Assembly (NCBI GenBank): GCA_015478665.1
Contig: JADMII010000003.1
Location: 100,413-164,412 of the forward strand
Length of the DNA stretch: 64,000 nucleotides
Source: Dehalococcoidia bacterium
GTDB lineage: Bacteria; Chloroflexota; Dehalococcoidia; DSTF01; JACRBR01
Reading direction: 5' to 3'
Each line of letters opens with the position of its first letter. Position 1 is the stretch's first letter. Of this stretch, positions 45,854-54,725 are shown in pieces. A program made the position numbers and the translations under genes. Below the pieces are notes generated by a model. That model was not told the DNA's origin and did no database searches. It saw only the letters and a list, made by a program, of their open reading frames with translations.

Positions 45854-46816
45854 CTACCCCTCGGCCCTGGCCTTCTTGATCGCCTCGATCACGGCCGGCA
45901 GCGCCACCTTGTAGTCGGCGACGATGCCGAAGCGCGCGGCCTTGAAGATGTTCGCGTCGGCGTCCTTGTTGATGGCGATGATGTTCCTGGCGCCGGAGCA
46001 GCCGGCCATGTGCTGGCTGGCGCCCGACACGGCGACCGCGATGTACATCGTCGGGCTGACGACCTTGCCGGTGAGGCCGACCTGCTCGGCGACCGGCCGC
46101 CAACCGAGGTCGGCGACGGCGCGGCTGCAGCCGACGGCGCCGCCGAGCATGTGCGCCAGTTCCTCGATGCCCTGGAAGCCTTCCGGGCCGCCGAGCCCGC
46201 GGCCGCCCGTGACAACGACGTCGGCGTCTTCGAGCCGTACGCCTTCGGCCGTGGCGACGGTGCGGTCCTTGACCGCCGTCCGCACCTCGCCGGGCTGGAA
46301 GTCGACGGTCACGACCTCGCCCGCTGCGCCTCCTGCCACCGGATCCTGCGACTTCGGCCGCACGGTGGCGATCGCCGGGGTGGCGGCGAAGCTGTTCACG
46401 GCGCGTGCGTTGCCGCCGTAGGCGGGGCGGGTTGTATGCAGCTTGCCGTCCTTCATCTCGAGTGCGACCGTGTCCATGGCGACGGCCGTATCGAGCTTGT
46501 ATGCGAGCGCCGGCGCCAGATCGCGGCCGACGTTCGTCTGGCCGAGCAGGATCACCGCCGGATCGGCCTGCTTCGTGACGGCGAGCGCCGCCTGCGTATA
46601 GGCGTCATTCGTGTATTCGGCGAGCGCCGGCGCGTCGACGACGTACACCCTCTCGACGCCACTGATCTGCGACGCCGCCGCGGCGATGCCAGAACCGAGC
46701 AGCATCGCCGACACGGGGCCGGCGTTGAGGCGCTGCGCGGCGCCGACGAGCTCGGCCGTCATCGGCGTGATGCTGCCGTCGACGACGTCAGCGAGGATGA
46801 GGACTCGGTTTGCCAT
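45854..46816 (-). CDS. etfA: Electron transfer flavoprotein, alpha subunit
   Basis: A 320-aa ETF alpha subunit. The N-terminal domain begins VLILADVVDGSI. The FAD-binding C-terminal half carries VVVTGGRGLGGPEGF (about 202-216), then GCSRAVADLGWRPVAEQVGLTG, VSPTMYIAVAVSGASQHMAG and NIIAINKDADANIFKAARFG, the ETF-alpha signature. With EtfB it accepts electrons from acyl-CoA dehydrogenases. It lies 95 bp after etfB in one operon; two acyl-CoA dehydrogenases are encoded elsewhere in the window. The gap between etfA and the beta-rich gene is only 78 bp. Confidence 0.95.
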   Translation of the reverse strand: MANRVLILADVVDGSITPMTAELVGAAQRLNAGPVSAMLLGSGIAAAASQISGVERVYVVDAPALAEYTNDAYTQAALAVTKQADPAVILLGQTNVGRDLAPALAYKLDTAVAMDTVALEMKDGKLHTTRPAYGGNARAVNSFAATPAIATVRPKSQDPVAGGAAGEVVTVDFQPGEVRTAVKDRTVATAEGVRLEDADVVVTGGRGLGGPEGFQGIEELAHMLGGAVGCSRAVADLGWRPVAEQVGLTGKVVSPTMYIAVAVSGASQHMAGCSGARNIIAINKDADANIFKAARFGIVADYKVALPAVIEAIKKARAEG

Positions 46817-46911
46817 CGTGTGATGCTCCTGCCGTCCAGGCCACCGGCGCGAGCGCGGGCGGCGCGTTTCACCGGCTCATCGCCGCCACCGCGGTGCAGG
46901 CGGCGGCCTCG

Positions 46912-47706
46912 TTAGATGAGCTTCGCTTCCTTCAGCCGGCGCGCGAGGTTCGCCGCCTGCTCCTCCGGCGTGTCGCCCTCCATGATCTCGACCTTCGTCT
47001 CGGTGACCGGCACGTACAGCTGCTCGAGCGTCAGGCGCGGCGCCAGCGCCGCCGCGTCGAGGCCGACGTCCTGGGCGCCCCACTGGTTGACCTGCTTGCG
47101 CGCCGCCGCCATGATCTGCTGCAGCTTCGGGTAACGCGGCTCGCCAAGCTCGTTGCTGACCGTGACAACGGCCGGCAGCGACGCCTCGATCGTCTCGAAG
47201 GCGTCCGGCAGCACGCGCTCGACCCTCACCTTGCCATCGGTCACGCTCACCGACCGGGCGAAGGTGATCACCGGCGCGTCGAGCATCTCGGCGATCAGCG
47301 TGCCGGTGACGCCGAGGTCCCAGTCGACCGCCTGGCGGCCGGTGAGCACGAGGTCGACGTCGCCGAGCTTCTTGATCGCGGCGCTGAGGACCTTCGCCGT
47401 CCCCGTGCTGTCCAGCTCGTTGAAGGCGTCATCGACCAGCAGCACACCCTCGTCGCCGCCCATCGCCAGCCCGTGCTTGATGACGTCGCGGGCGCTCGCC
47501 GCGCCGAGGCTCATCACGGTGACCTTCGTGTCGGCGGCGGCGTCCTTGATGCGCATCGCCGCTTCGACGGCGATCGCGTCGAACTGGCTCGGCACGGGCG
47601 CGACGCCGGGCGGCGGCACGACCTTCTTCGCCGCTTCATCGACCTTGAAGCTCGCCGGCGGGATGTCCCAGTCCGGAACCTGCTTCACGCACACGACAAT
47701 ATGCAA
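46912..47706 (-). CDS. etfB: Electron transfer flavoprotein, beta subunit
   Basis: A 264-aa ETF beta subunit starting at TTG 47706 ([13 protein letters not shown]). The TTG is chosen because the conserved N-terminus begins there and GGGAGGGACGACG precedes it; the only upstream ATG would add 11 unlike residues. Signatures are [18 protein letters not shown] (about 49-66), [39 protein letters not shown] and [25 protein letters not shown]. It binds AMP and part of the electron path. It heads the etfBA operon. Confidence 0.95.
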   Translation of the reverse strand: MHIVVCVKQVPDWDIPPASFKVDEAAKKVVPPPGVAPVPSQFDAIAVEAAMRIKDAAADTKVTVMSLGAASARDVIKHGLAMGGDEGVLLVDDAFNELDSTGTAKVLSAAIKKLGDVDLVLTGRQAVDWDLGVTGTLIAEMLDAPVITFARSVSVTDGKVRVERVLPDAFETIEASLPAVVTVSNELGEPRYPKLQQIMAAARKQVNQWGAQDVGLDAAALAPRLTLEQLYVPVTETKVEIMEGDTPEEQAANLARRLKEAKLI

Positions 47707-48010
47707 CGTCGTCCCTCCCTGTGGGCAGAATCTGCGCAACTCTCGACAGTCAGGGGAACGCCAGCAGGCGTGCAGCGGCGGCCGGCCCCTGAGGCCGATT
47801 CAGGGTAACGAGCGACGATGCTTGGGGCCAGAGGCAGCGCCGGCCGGCGGCGATCTGGCGCCGGCCGGCAGCTCTGACGTAACTCGCCGCACAGGAGGCA
47901 GGCTCGACGCCGCGCCCGGACCAGCGCCGCCGGCCACACCCCCGGGATGCGATGAAGTCTGTGTTACATCCACCCCGGTGTGCCGGCCTGCGCTGCTCTC
48001 AAAAAAACTG
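47707..48010. other. etfB upstream region with duplicated 12-mer, IS junction
   Basis: About 300 bp. The word GCGCCGGCCGGC occurs at 47837-47848 and again at 47858-47869, 21 bp apart (two helical turns), which could be an operator for etfBA. From about 47996 the sequence becomes IS3-like, with the last codons of an orfA-type frame (LLSKKL) around an A-rich run. No complete gene is seen. Confidence 0.45.
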
Positions 48011-48835
48011 GTGAAGCCCGCAGGCCGGCATCCCGCCGTGCGCTACCTCGAGGCCGAGTGGTGCATGAGCGAGCGGCACGCCTACGGGCTCCTGGCGATG
48101 GACCGGATGAGCGCGCGCTACCGGAAGCACGCCCGTGATGACACGGAGCTGCGGCAACGGCTGCACGAGCTGGCGATGGAGCGGCCGCGCTTTGGCTACC
48201 GGCGGCTGTACGTGCTGCTCCGGCGGGAGGGGACGATGGTGAACCACAAGCGGGTCCAGCGGATCTACCGTGCGGAAGGGCTCTCGGTACGACGCAGGAT
48301 GCGGAAACGTGCGGCGGGCGTGCGCGCGCAGACGTGGCAGCCGGCCCAGGCACCCGACGAGCGCTGGAGCCTCGACTTCGTCTCGGACGCGCTGTCCTGG
48401 GGGCGCAAGCTGCGGATGCTGACGGTGGTCGACACCTACACCCGTGAGTCGCTGGCGATCGAGGTCGACACGTCGCTCTCGGGTGGGCGGGTAGCGCGGG
48501 TGCTCGACCGGGTGATCGCCGAGCGCGGTGCGCAGCTGGAGGAGATCGTCAGGGACAACGGGCCGGAGCTGACGAGCCGGGCGCTCGCCGCCTGGGCCTA
48601 CGGACGCGGCGTGCGGTTGCGCTTCACCGAGCCCGGGAAGCCGCAGCAGAACGGCTTCTGCGAGAGCTTCAACGGGCGGCTGCGGGACGAGTGCCTGAAC
48701 CAGCACTGGTTCCTGAGCCTCGCCGATGCGCGGCAGACAGTCGAGGCGTCGCGGCTCGACTACAACACGGTGCGTCCTCACTCGTCGCTGGGAAACATGG
48801 CGCCGGTACAATTTCGGGAGAGCCGGCATCTCTAG
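48011..48835 (+). mobile_element. IS3-family transposase orfB, orfA missing
   Basis: A 274-aa DDE transposase frame from GTG 48011 ([16 protein letters not shown]). The HTH_21-like region reads [32 protein letters not shown]. The rve core has the catalytic Asp in WSLDFVSD, the second Asp in [11 protein letters not shown] and the Glu in [17 protein letters not shown], so the triad is intact. The end [15 protein letters not shown] block reads [16 protein letters not shown]. Only the last codons of orfA (LLSKKL, over a run of seven A) remain before it, so the frameshift partner and left end are gone and it cannot move by itself. The right terminus is at about 48840-48853. Confidence 0.85.
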
Positions 48836-49100
48836 TTTTCGGGGGTCAGGTCAGTGGTACAGTGCGGAGCAATGGTGCGGATGCGATTCACACCGAACGT
48901 GGTCTAGCAAACGGGGTCAGGTCACCGGCACGAACTGCTCCGGCGTCATCGGGACGAGCATCTCCGCTTGCTGGTAGCAGGGTGCTGAAAAAGTCCGTAC
49001 AGGAGGGGATCGACGGCTGATCGTGCCCGGCGTAGGATGATCGCGGCGGGCGAAGAAGTCGACTGCATGATGCTCTAGCCAGGGGAACCCGCCGCCGCCT
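48836..49100. mobile_element. Right end of the IS3 fragment and a second end-like copy
   Basis: Directly after the orfB stop comes CGGGGGTCAGGTCA (48840-48853), the likely right inverted repeat (TGACCTGACCCC read inward). The same GGGGTCAGGTCA recurs in the same direction at 48913-48924, 71 bp on, so a second terminus remains. No matching left end was found upstream of orfB. No gene is seen in this stretch. Confidence 0.55.
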
Positions 49101-49170
49101 GTCACCACCCGCCAGTCACCAATCACCACACCGGTCGCCAGTCCCCACTCGCCACAAGCCGTCACCAGCT
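49101..49170. repeat. Degenerate TCACCA-rich simple repeat
   Basis: TCACCA or TCGCCA words recur about every 6-15 bp (for example 49102-49107, 49116-49121, 49123-49128, 49162-49167) just after the acylphosphatase stop. It is low-complexity intergenic DNA. Confidence 0.5.
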
Positions 49171-49177
49171 CGCCGGT

Positions 49178-49453
49178 TCAGAATTCGACGCTGAAGCGGG
49201 AGAAGCCGCGGCTCGCTTCGCTGAACGTGGAGTCAATGCGGTCGACGCGCGAGAACCGCGGCCCCTCCTGCAGCGCGTCGAGGAGGTTCTGCACGTCGGC
49301 GCGCTCGCCCTCGGCGACGACCTCGACCGTGCGCCCGTCCTCGTCGTTCCGGACGTAGCCGGTGAGGCCGCGCGCCGCTGCTTCCCGCCGCACGTACTCG
49401 CGGAAACCCACACCCTGCACGCGTCCGCAGACACGCGCGTGCAATCGTTGCAT
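49178..49453 (-). CDS. acyP: Acylphosphatase
   Basis: A 91-aa acylphosphatase that hydrolyses acyl phosphates. The phosphate-binding loop is GRVQGVGFREYVRREA (about 10-25, catalytic Arg18), and GLTGYVRNDEDGRTVEVVAEG (about 29-49) contains the catalytic Asn37. RVDRIDSTF and FSRFSVEF complete the ferredoxin-like fold. ATG 49453 has a GAGGCGG site. It is divergent from fmt over 72 bp. Confidence 0.95.
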   Translation of the reverse strand: MQRLHARVCGRVQGVGFREYVRREAAARGLTGYVRNDEDGRTVEVVAEGERADVQNLLDALQEGPRFSRVDRIDSTFSEASRGFSRFSVEF

Positions 49454-49513
49454 CGCCGCCTCGCCGGCCGCTCTGGCCACGGCTGAGTATACGGTGCGCC
49501 GGAGAGTGCGTGG

Positions 49514-49528
49514 TATGCTCGCGTGATG
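49514..49528 (+). promoter_or_regulatory. -10 element for a leaderless fmt transcript
   Basis: TATGCT (49514-49519) ends 6 nt before the ATG at 49526 and no ribosome binding site is present. The GTG at 49523 would lie upstream of the expected transcription start. No clear -35 at 17 bp. Confidence 0.4.
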
Positions 49529-50506
49529 CGCATCGTCTTCCTCGGTTCGCCGCAGTTTGCGCTTCCGACGCTGCGGCGGCTCGTCGAGAGCGAGCACGAG
49601 GTCGTCGCTGTCTTCACCCAGCCCGATCGCCCCGTCGGCCGGGGACGCAAGACCTCGCCGCCGCCGGTGAAGACGCTCGCGCTCGAACGCGGCATCGACG
49701 TGCGGCAGCCGCGCTCGATAAGCAAGTCGGAGGTCGTCGCGGAGTTGCGGCGGCTGGCGCCGGACCTGGCGGTGATCGCCGCCTACGGACAGATCCTCAA
49801 GCAGCCGGTGCTCGACGTGCCGCCGCTCGGCGTCCTGAACGTCCACGCGTCGCTGCTGCCACGCTGGCGCGGCGCCGCGCCCGTCCCTGCGGCGATCCTC
49901 GCCGGCGACGCGGAGACGGGCGCGACGATCATGCAGGTGCGCCTCGCGCTCGATGCCGGCCCGCTGCTCGCGTCGGCGCGGCTGCCGATCGCCCCTGCGG
50001 ACACGACCGGCACGCTGACGGAGCGCATCGCCCAGGCGGGCGCGGACCTGCTGATCGATGTGCTGCCGCGATACGCCGCCGGCCGGCTGACGCCGGTCGA
50101 GCAGGACGAGGCGCTGGCCACGTATGCGCCGCGGATCGAGAAGGCCGACGCCCGGCTGGACTGGGCGCGCGACGACGCCGCTACGGTGGCGCGCAAGGTG
50201 CGGGCGTACAACCCGTGGCCCGTCGCCTGCAGCACCATCGACGGCGAGCCGCTGCGCATCCTCGAATGCATCCCGATCACGCACCCCTTCGACGACGAGC
50301 CGGGGACGATCTTCGCGTTCGGCGGCGTCGGCGAGCCGCCGCTCTTCGGCGCCGGCTTCGGCGTCGTCGCGCGCGAGGGGCAGGTAGCCGTGATCGCCGT
50401 GCAGGCGCCCGGCGGCCGGGCGATGATGGCGGCGGCGTACCTCAACGGGCATGCGTCGATCATCGGCAAGCGCTTCGATGCGGCGGTAGGCGGCGAGCGC
50501 CCATAG
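49526..50506 (+). CDS. fmt: Methionyl-tRNA formyltransferase
   Basis: A 326-aa enzyme that formylates initiator Met-tRNA using 10-formyltetrahydrofolate. The N-terminal domain has IVFLGSPQFALPTLRRL (about 3-19), FTQPDRPVGRGRK, then the catalytic block NVHASLLPRWRGAAPVPAAIL (about 105-125, with the conserved Asn and His) and ETGATIMQV. The C-terminal tRNA-binding domain begins near VRAYNPWPVA. Start at ATG 49526, placed for a leaderless mRNA. It is not paired with def or priA here. Confidence 0.96.
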   Translation: MRIVFLGSPQFALPTLRRLVESEHEVVAVFTQPDRPVGRGRKTSPPPVKTLALERGIDVRQPRSISKSEVVAELRRLAPDLAVIAAYGQILKQPVLDVPPLGVLNVHASLLPRWRGAAPVPAAILAGDAETGATIMQVRLALDAGPLLASARLPIAPADTTGTLTERIAQAGADLLIDVLPRYAAGRLTPVEQDEALATYAPRIEKADARLDWARDDAATVARKVRAYNPWPVACSTIDGEPLRILECIPITHPFDDEPGTIFAFGGVGEPPLFGAGFGVVAREGQVAVIAVQAPGGRAMMAAAYLNGHASIIGKRFDAAVGGERP

Positions 50507-50614
50507 CGGCGCGGGAGCTACGCCGGAGGGCGGCGACATCCGGGGATGTGTGGACAGCGCGGCGGCGGCGCCGAAGCCTCGGCGTGTCGTCGAGCCAACC
50601 CGCAGACCCGCGCG

Positions 50615-52519
50615 CTACGCCCGGACGCCGCCGGCGCGCGCGACTTCGGCCGACTCGATCATCCGCAGCGGGATGGCGTCGACGTAGCGGTCTTCGATGA
50701 CGATATCGTCGGGCGCGACGTCCTTGCAGGCGTTGCAGCGGATGCACCTGACGTCATCGATCTGCCACTTTCCGCCGTGCTTCTCGAAGGCCTCGACGGG
50801 GCAGATCTTCGCCGCGTCGTCCACTGCGCGGCCCTGGTCGATGACGCGATAGCGGACCAGCGGCGCGCAGACCTTCGCCGGACAGCGGTGTTCGAGCACG
50901 TGCGCGCCGTATTCGGCGCGGAAGTGCTGCATCGTGTTGTTCATGATCGTCGGTGAGAGCTGGCCGTGGAAGCAGTTGGAGTTCTGGAACGATGCCGCCA
51001 GCGACTGCAGCCGGTCCGGGTCGTTGGCCTCGCCCTCGCCTCGCGATGTCCGGGCGAAGATCTCGACCATGCGCTGGTTGCCGATGCGGCAGGTGGTGCA
51101 GCGGGCGCAGGATTCGTCCTCGAGGAAGTGGGCGAACATGAGGTTCAGGTCGACGACGCACGCCCGATCATCGACGAAGACGATGCCGCCGCCCCCCATG
51201 CCGGCGCCCAGCGGCCGGAACGGCTCTGGCTCGAGCGGCAGGTCAAGGGCGACCTCGGCCGGCAGCATGCCGGAGAGCGGCCCGCCCTGCTGCATCGCCT
51301 TCAGCGCACGCCCGTGCGCGATGCCGCCGGCCGCCGCCAGCAGATCCCGCACCTTCGTGCCAAACGGCACTTCCAGGCAGCCGCCGCGCGCGACGTCGCC
51401 CGAGACCGTGAACATCTTCGTCCCGCGATTGGCCTCGCTGCCGACGCTGCTGTACGTTGCAGCGCCCAGCTTCAGCAGCGTCGTCACATCGGCGTACGTC
51501 TCGACGTTGTTGACGTTCGTCGGCCGGTCGAGCACGCCACTCTGAGCCGGGAACGGCGGCTTGATCTTCGGCATGCCGCGGCCGTCGTTCACCGATGCGA
51601 TGAGGCCGGTCTCGTCGCCGCAGACGTACGAGCCGGCGCCGCGCACCACTTCGGCGTCGAACCTGACGCCGCTGCCCAGCGCGTCCTCGCCGAGGATGCC
51701 CCTCGCGCGCGCCTGATCGATCGCAGTGCGAACGCGCTCGATGGCGAGCGGGTACTCGTCGCGGATGTAGATCCAGCCGTAGGCGGCGCCCGTCGCGTAG
51801 GCACCGATGAGCATGCCTTCGAGCAGCCGGTGAGGGTCGCTCTCCATGACGACGCGGTTCACCCAAGCGCCGGGGTCGCCCTCGTCGGCGTTGCAGACCA
51901 GATACTTCGGCTCGGCCTTCGCGTCCTTCAGGAAGCCCCACTTCGTGCCGGTCGAAAAGAACGAGCCGGAGTGCCCGCGGAGCGTCGAGCCCTTGATCAC
52001 CTCGATCAGCTGGTCGCGCTCCATCGCCCGCGCCTCCTCGAACGTCTTGTAGCCGTCGAGGGCGATGTAGTGGTCGATGTTCTCCGGGTCGATGACGCCG
52101 CAGTGCTCCATCATCCAACGCACCTGGATCTTCATCCACGGCAGATCGGCGAGCATCGGCACGCCGGCGACCGGCGGCCCGGCGACGACGCCGACGGCGA
52201 AGTCCGCCGCGACGCCGGCGAGCGCCGCCTGCGCGAAGGCATCCGCGCGGTCGCCGGTGACGTGACCGTAGAGGATGCGCTGGCCGTCGGGCTTCTGCAC
52301 CTGCACGACGGGCTCCGCCCAAGCGATGCCGGTGTCGCCGGTCAGCATCACGTCGAAGCCGGCGCCCTCGCCGAGCTTGCGCAGCGCGTCGAAGGTGTGC
52401 GTGGCGCCGCCGGCGATCGACGATGTGTTGAGGGAGACGACGAAGAGCGGCCGCTGCGGCCGGGCGATCGGCGCCCAGACGGCATCGGCGGCGGCGCGCA
52501 GGTCTTCGTACGCGGACAT
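50615..52519 (-). CDS. nuoF: NuoF-like NADH-binding flavoprotein with worn ferredoxin tail
   Basis: A 634-aa NADH dehydrogenase subunit F-type protein. A thioredoxin-like head (about 20-110) reads VSLNTSSIAGGATHTFDAL where related proteins keep cluster cysteines, so it probably has none. The FMN/NADH core shows LKDAKAEPKYLVCNADEGDPG, GAGSYVCGDETGLIASV and NVETYADVTTLLK. The 4Fe-4S site is intact: ESCARCTTCRIG and a later SNCFHG. The C-terminal ferredoxin-like part has KICPVEAF and CIRCNACKDVAP, where the last cysteine of CxxCxxCxxxC is Ala. It oxidises NADH and passes electrons to a partner not encoded here. Overlaps nuoE by 1 nt (TGATG). Confidence 0.88.
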   Translation of the reverse strand: MSAYEDLRAAADAVWAPIARPQRPLFVVSLNTSSIAGGATHTFDALRKLGEGAGFDVMLTGDTGIAWAEPVVQVQKPDGQRILYGHVTGDRADAFAQAALAGVAADFAVGVVAGPPVAGVPMLADLPWMKIQVRWMMEHCGVIDPENIDHYIALDGYKTFEEARAMERDQLIEVIKGSTLRGHSGSFFSTGTKWGFLKDAKAEPKYLVCNADEGDPGAWVNRVVMESDPHRLLEGMLIGAYATGAAYGWIYIRDEYPLAIERVRTAIDQARARGILGEDALGSGVRFDAEVVRGAGSYVCGDETGLIASVNDGRGMPKIKPPFPAQSGVLDRPTNVNNVETYADVTTLLKLGAATYSSVGSEANRGTKMFTVSGDVARGGCLEVPFGTKVRDLLAAAGGIAHGRALKAMQQGGPLSGMLPAEVALDLPLEPEPFRPLGAGMGGGGIVFVDDRACVVDLNLMFAHFLEDESCARCTTCRIGNQRMVEIFARTSRGEGEANDPDRLQSLAASFQNSNCFHGQLSPTIMNNTMQHFRAEYGAHVLEHRCPAKVCAPLVRYRVIDQGRAVDDAAKICPVEAFEKHGGKWQIDDVRCIRCNACKDVAPDDIVIEDRYVDAIPLRMIESAEVARAGGVRA

Positions 52520-52995
52520 CAGGCTTCGTCCTTCAGCTTCTGCACGAGGTCCGAGGTGGAAGCGGCAGTGAGCGGGCCGACGACCTCGCCGTTCACCCAC
52601 ACCTGCGGCGCGTACTCGCAGGTGCCGTTGCATTGTGCGAAGTGGAGCCCGAGCTTGTTGTCCCCGGTGTTCTCGCCAAATGTGATGCCGAGGCGGCTTT
52701 CGAGCATCCTCCGCACGCCCTCGCTGCCCTTCAGCCGGCAGGCAGGGCCGCTGCACCACCCGACGAGTGTCGCCGGCGACGGCGTCAGGCGGAACTCGCT
52801 GTAGAACGTCGCCGCGCCGTAAACCTTCGCCTCGCTGAGCCGCAGCTGCCGGGCGACGACGCGGAAGGCGATGCGCGGGATGTAGCCGTAGCGATGCTGC
52901 ACGGCGTGCAGGGCGCCGAGCAGGTCGCCGTCCTGCGGCCGGAAGTCGCGGAGGAGGTGCTGGATCTCGAGCGTGGCTTCGTTGTCGACTGTCAT
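52519..52995 (-). CDS. nuoE: NuoE-like 2Fe-2S thioredoxin-fold subunit
   Basis: A 158-aa subunit E-type protein. The N-terminal helical part reads LLGALHAVQHRYGYIPRIAFRVVARQL; the thioredoxin-like part carries the four 2Fe-2S cysteines as CSGPACRLKG (about 83-88) and CNGTCEYAP (about 122-126). The start is ATG 52995; an upstream in-frame ATG at 53037 lies in the -35 region of the promoter and is excluded. It forms an operon with nuoF and would shuttle electrons with it. No other complex I genes are nearby. Confidence 0.9.
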   Translation of the reverse strand: MTVDNEATLEIQHLLRDFRPQDGDLLGALHAVQHRYGYIPRIAFRVVARQLRLSEAKVYGAATFYSEFRLTPSPATLVGWCSGPACRLKGSEGVRRMLESRLGITFGENTGDNKLGLHFAQCNGTCEYAPQVWVNGEVVGPLTAASTSDLVQKLKDEA

Positions 52996-53008
52996 TGTGC
53001 GCAGTTTC

Positions 53009-53037
53009 ACTATAGGCGCGGCCGGGGACGGGTACAA
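53009..53037 (-). promoter_or_regulatory. Sigma-70-type promoter of nuoEF
   Basis: On the minus strand: TTGTAC (plus 53032-53037), a 17-bp spacer, TATAGT (plus 53009-53014). The start of transcription would fall about 7 nt before the nuoE ATG, so the leader is almost absent. Confidence 0.6.
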
Positions 53038-53452
53038 GCGGACGACGGGATAGGGGACGAAGATGCCCGAAATGCGTGCGCTACCACGTCAAGTGCAGCG
53101 CACACGAGCTATCGGCGGTGGTGAGGGTCGCGGCCGGCGCGGCATCGTGCTGCGAATGAGTCGCCGGGCGCATGCGCGGCGCCCGGCGCGACCCCGCGCA
53201 TCGCGCGCCGAGCGTGAGTCGCGGCGAAGCAAGCCCTGCCGCGCCGCGAGTGCAACTGCAGAGCGCGCCGAACCGTGCGACGGGCTGCTGCGCCATGCCG
53301 TCGCGTCCGGGGCGCTTGACAACCAGCGACGCGGTGAGATTACCATCGCTCGCGATGAGGCCTGCCAGAGCCGAGCCCCTCACGCCCGATATACTGCGAC
53401 GCTTTCGACGCAAGCCGGCGCAGCGACGCCGCGATGTTCCCGTGAGGTGACG
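53038..53452. other. Regulatory stretch before the cyclase gene
   Basis: Some 400 bp without a recognisable protein. TTGACA (53316-53321) is followed 17 bp later by ATTACC (53339-53344), and TATACT stands at 53390-53395. Either could be the promoter of the coupled ORF and cyclase gene. Confidence 0.45.
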
Positions 53453-53593
53453 ATGCCCGGCAGGATCGCCGGCTCTCTACGCCGCAACCACGCCCAGGAG
53501 CCAGACGGCGCGACCGGCTGCAGCGACGACCGGCCGACGGTACGCCATCACGCCGCGCGGCACCGTCGCCTGCGCGTCCCACCATGTCGATGA
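53453..53593 (+). CDS. Possible 46-codon leader ORF
   Basis: ATG 53453 follows GTGAGGTGACG, a good ribosome binding site. The stop TGA (53591-53593) overlaps ATG 53590 of the cyclase gene as ATGA. The peptide is rich in His and Arg near its end and has no known motif. It may be a leader that couples translation of the cyclase, or the frame may be chance. Confidence 0.4.
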   Translation: MPGRIAGSLRRNHAQEPDGATGCSDDRPTVRHHAARHRRLRVPPCR

Positions 53594-54507
53594 AGACCCG
53601 CACTCCACCGAGCCGCCGGGAGTACGAGGCCTACAAGGTGCGCTTCTGCAACTGGGGGCGTTGGGGACCGGATGACGAACTCGGGACACTGAACTTCATC
53701 ACGGAAGACGTCCGTCGTGCCGCCGTCGCGCTCGTGCGGGACGGACGCACGGTCTCGCTCGCCCGGCCCCTGGCGACTGCGGGCGTCCTCGCCGGGGCGC
53801 GCAATCCGCGGCCGGCGACCCTCGAGCTACAGGTCGACGAACGCGGGAGCGGCGACGCGATCGGTGTCGCATATCACGGGTTCGCAAACACGCACATCGA
53901 TGCTCTCTGCCACATCTTCGCCGACGGCGGACGCGCCTACAACGACCGGCCGGCGAGCGACGTCGGCGCGGACGGAGCGCGGTCGAACGCGATCGAAGGA
54001 TGGCGTTCTGGCATCGTGACGCGCGGCGTGCTGTACGATGTGCCGCGCCATCGCGGCGTCGCGCACGTGTCCTTCGACGAACCGGTACACGGCTGGGAAC
54101 TGGCCGATATCGCTGAGGCGGAACAGATCGCGCCGCGGGCGGGCGACGCGGTAATCGTGCGCGCGGGCAGCGATGCGTTCTGGGCGCGGCACCCCACGTT
54201 TGAGCCGCCGTGGCGCGCCCCGGGATTGCACGCCTCGGTGCTGGAGTTCCTGTACGACACCAACGCCGCCCTCCTCGGATGGGACCTCATGGAGGCGCCG
54301 GGACAGGACGAATATCGGGCGCCGGCATTGCCCATTCATTCGATCGCCATCCCGTACATGGGCCTCCCGCTGCTCGACAACACCGCACTGGAGGAACTCG
54401 CGGCGGCATGTTCGGACGCCGGACGCCGGGAGTTCCTCCTCATCGTCGCGCCGCTCGTCGTGATCGGCGGCACCGGGTCGTTGGTGAACCCGATCGCGAT
54501 GCTGTAG
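53590..54507 (+). CDS. Cyclase-family (kynurenine-formamidase-like) metal hydrolase
   Basis: A 305-aa protein of the cyclase/KynB-like family. The metal motif is YHGFANTHIDALCHIF (about 97-112), the HGxxxTHxDxxxH form of the family. Supporting segments are WGRWGPDDELGTLNFIT near the N-terminus, RGVLYDVPRHRG, GDAVIVRAGSDAFW and HSIAIPYMGLPLLDN. The substrate is not decided; the family includes formamidases and isatin hydrolases. Start at ATG 53590, coupled to the small ORF before it; ATG 53584 is two codons earlier in the same frame and is an alternative. Neither has its own strong ribosome binding site. Confidence 0.82.
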   Translation: MKTRTPPSRREYEAYKVRFCNWGRWGPDDELGTLNFITEDVRRAAVALVRDGRTVSLARPLATAGVLAGARNPRPATLELQVDERGSGDAIGVAYHGFANTHIDALCHIFADGGRAYNDRPASDVGADGARSNAIEGWRSGIVTRGVLYDVPRHRGVAHVSFDEPVHGWELADIAEAEQIAPRAGDAVIVRAGSDAFWARHPTFEPPWRAPGLHASVLEFLYDTNAALLGWDLMEAPGQDEYRAPALPIHSIAIPYMGLPLLDNTALEELAAACSDAGRREFLLIVAPLVVIGGTGSLVNPIAML

Positions 54508-54725
54508 CGCAGGTCGAGCGTGAGGGCGCCGGCGGGCGAAGGCGCATCGCGGTCGGCCGCCGGCGAACGAGTCGCGTGAAGGTTGATCGGACATGGAGGA
54601 CGCCCATGCCGGGATCGAGCCGCATCGTCAGCAGGGCGAGCCGACACTCGGCTCCGAGGATGGCATAGCAGTAGTTGAGCAGAGCATTGGAGCCGGCAGC
54701 ACGATACCGGCGCGGCGAATCCTGC

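Noticed and set aside
47153..48010. Frame continuous with the IS3 orfB from inside etfB
   Set aside because: The first part is antisense to etfB and the next 250 bp show no orfA features; only the last codons before the A-run look like transposase.
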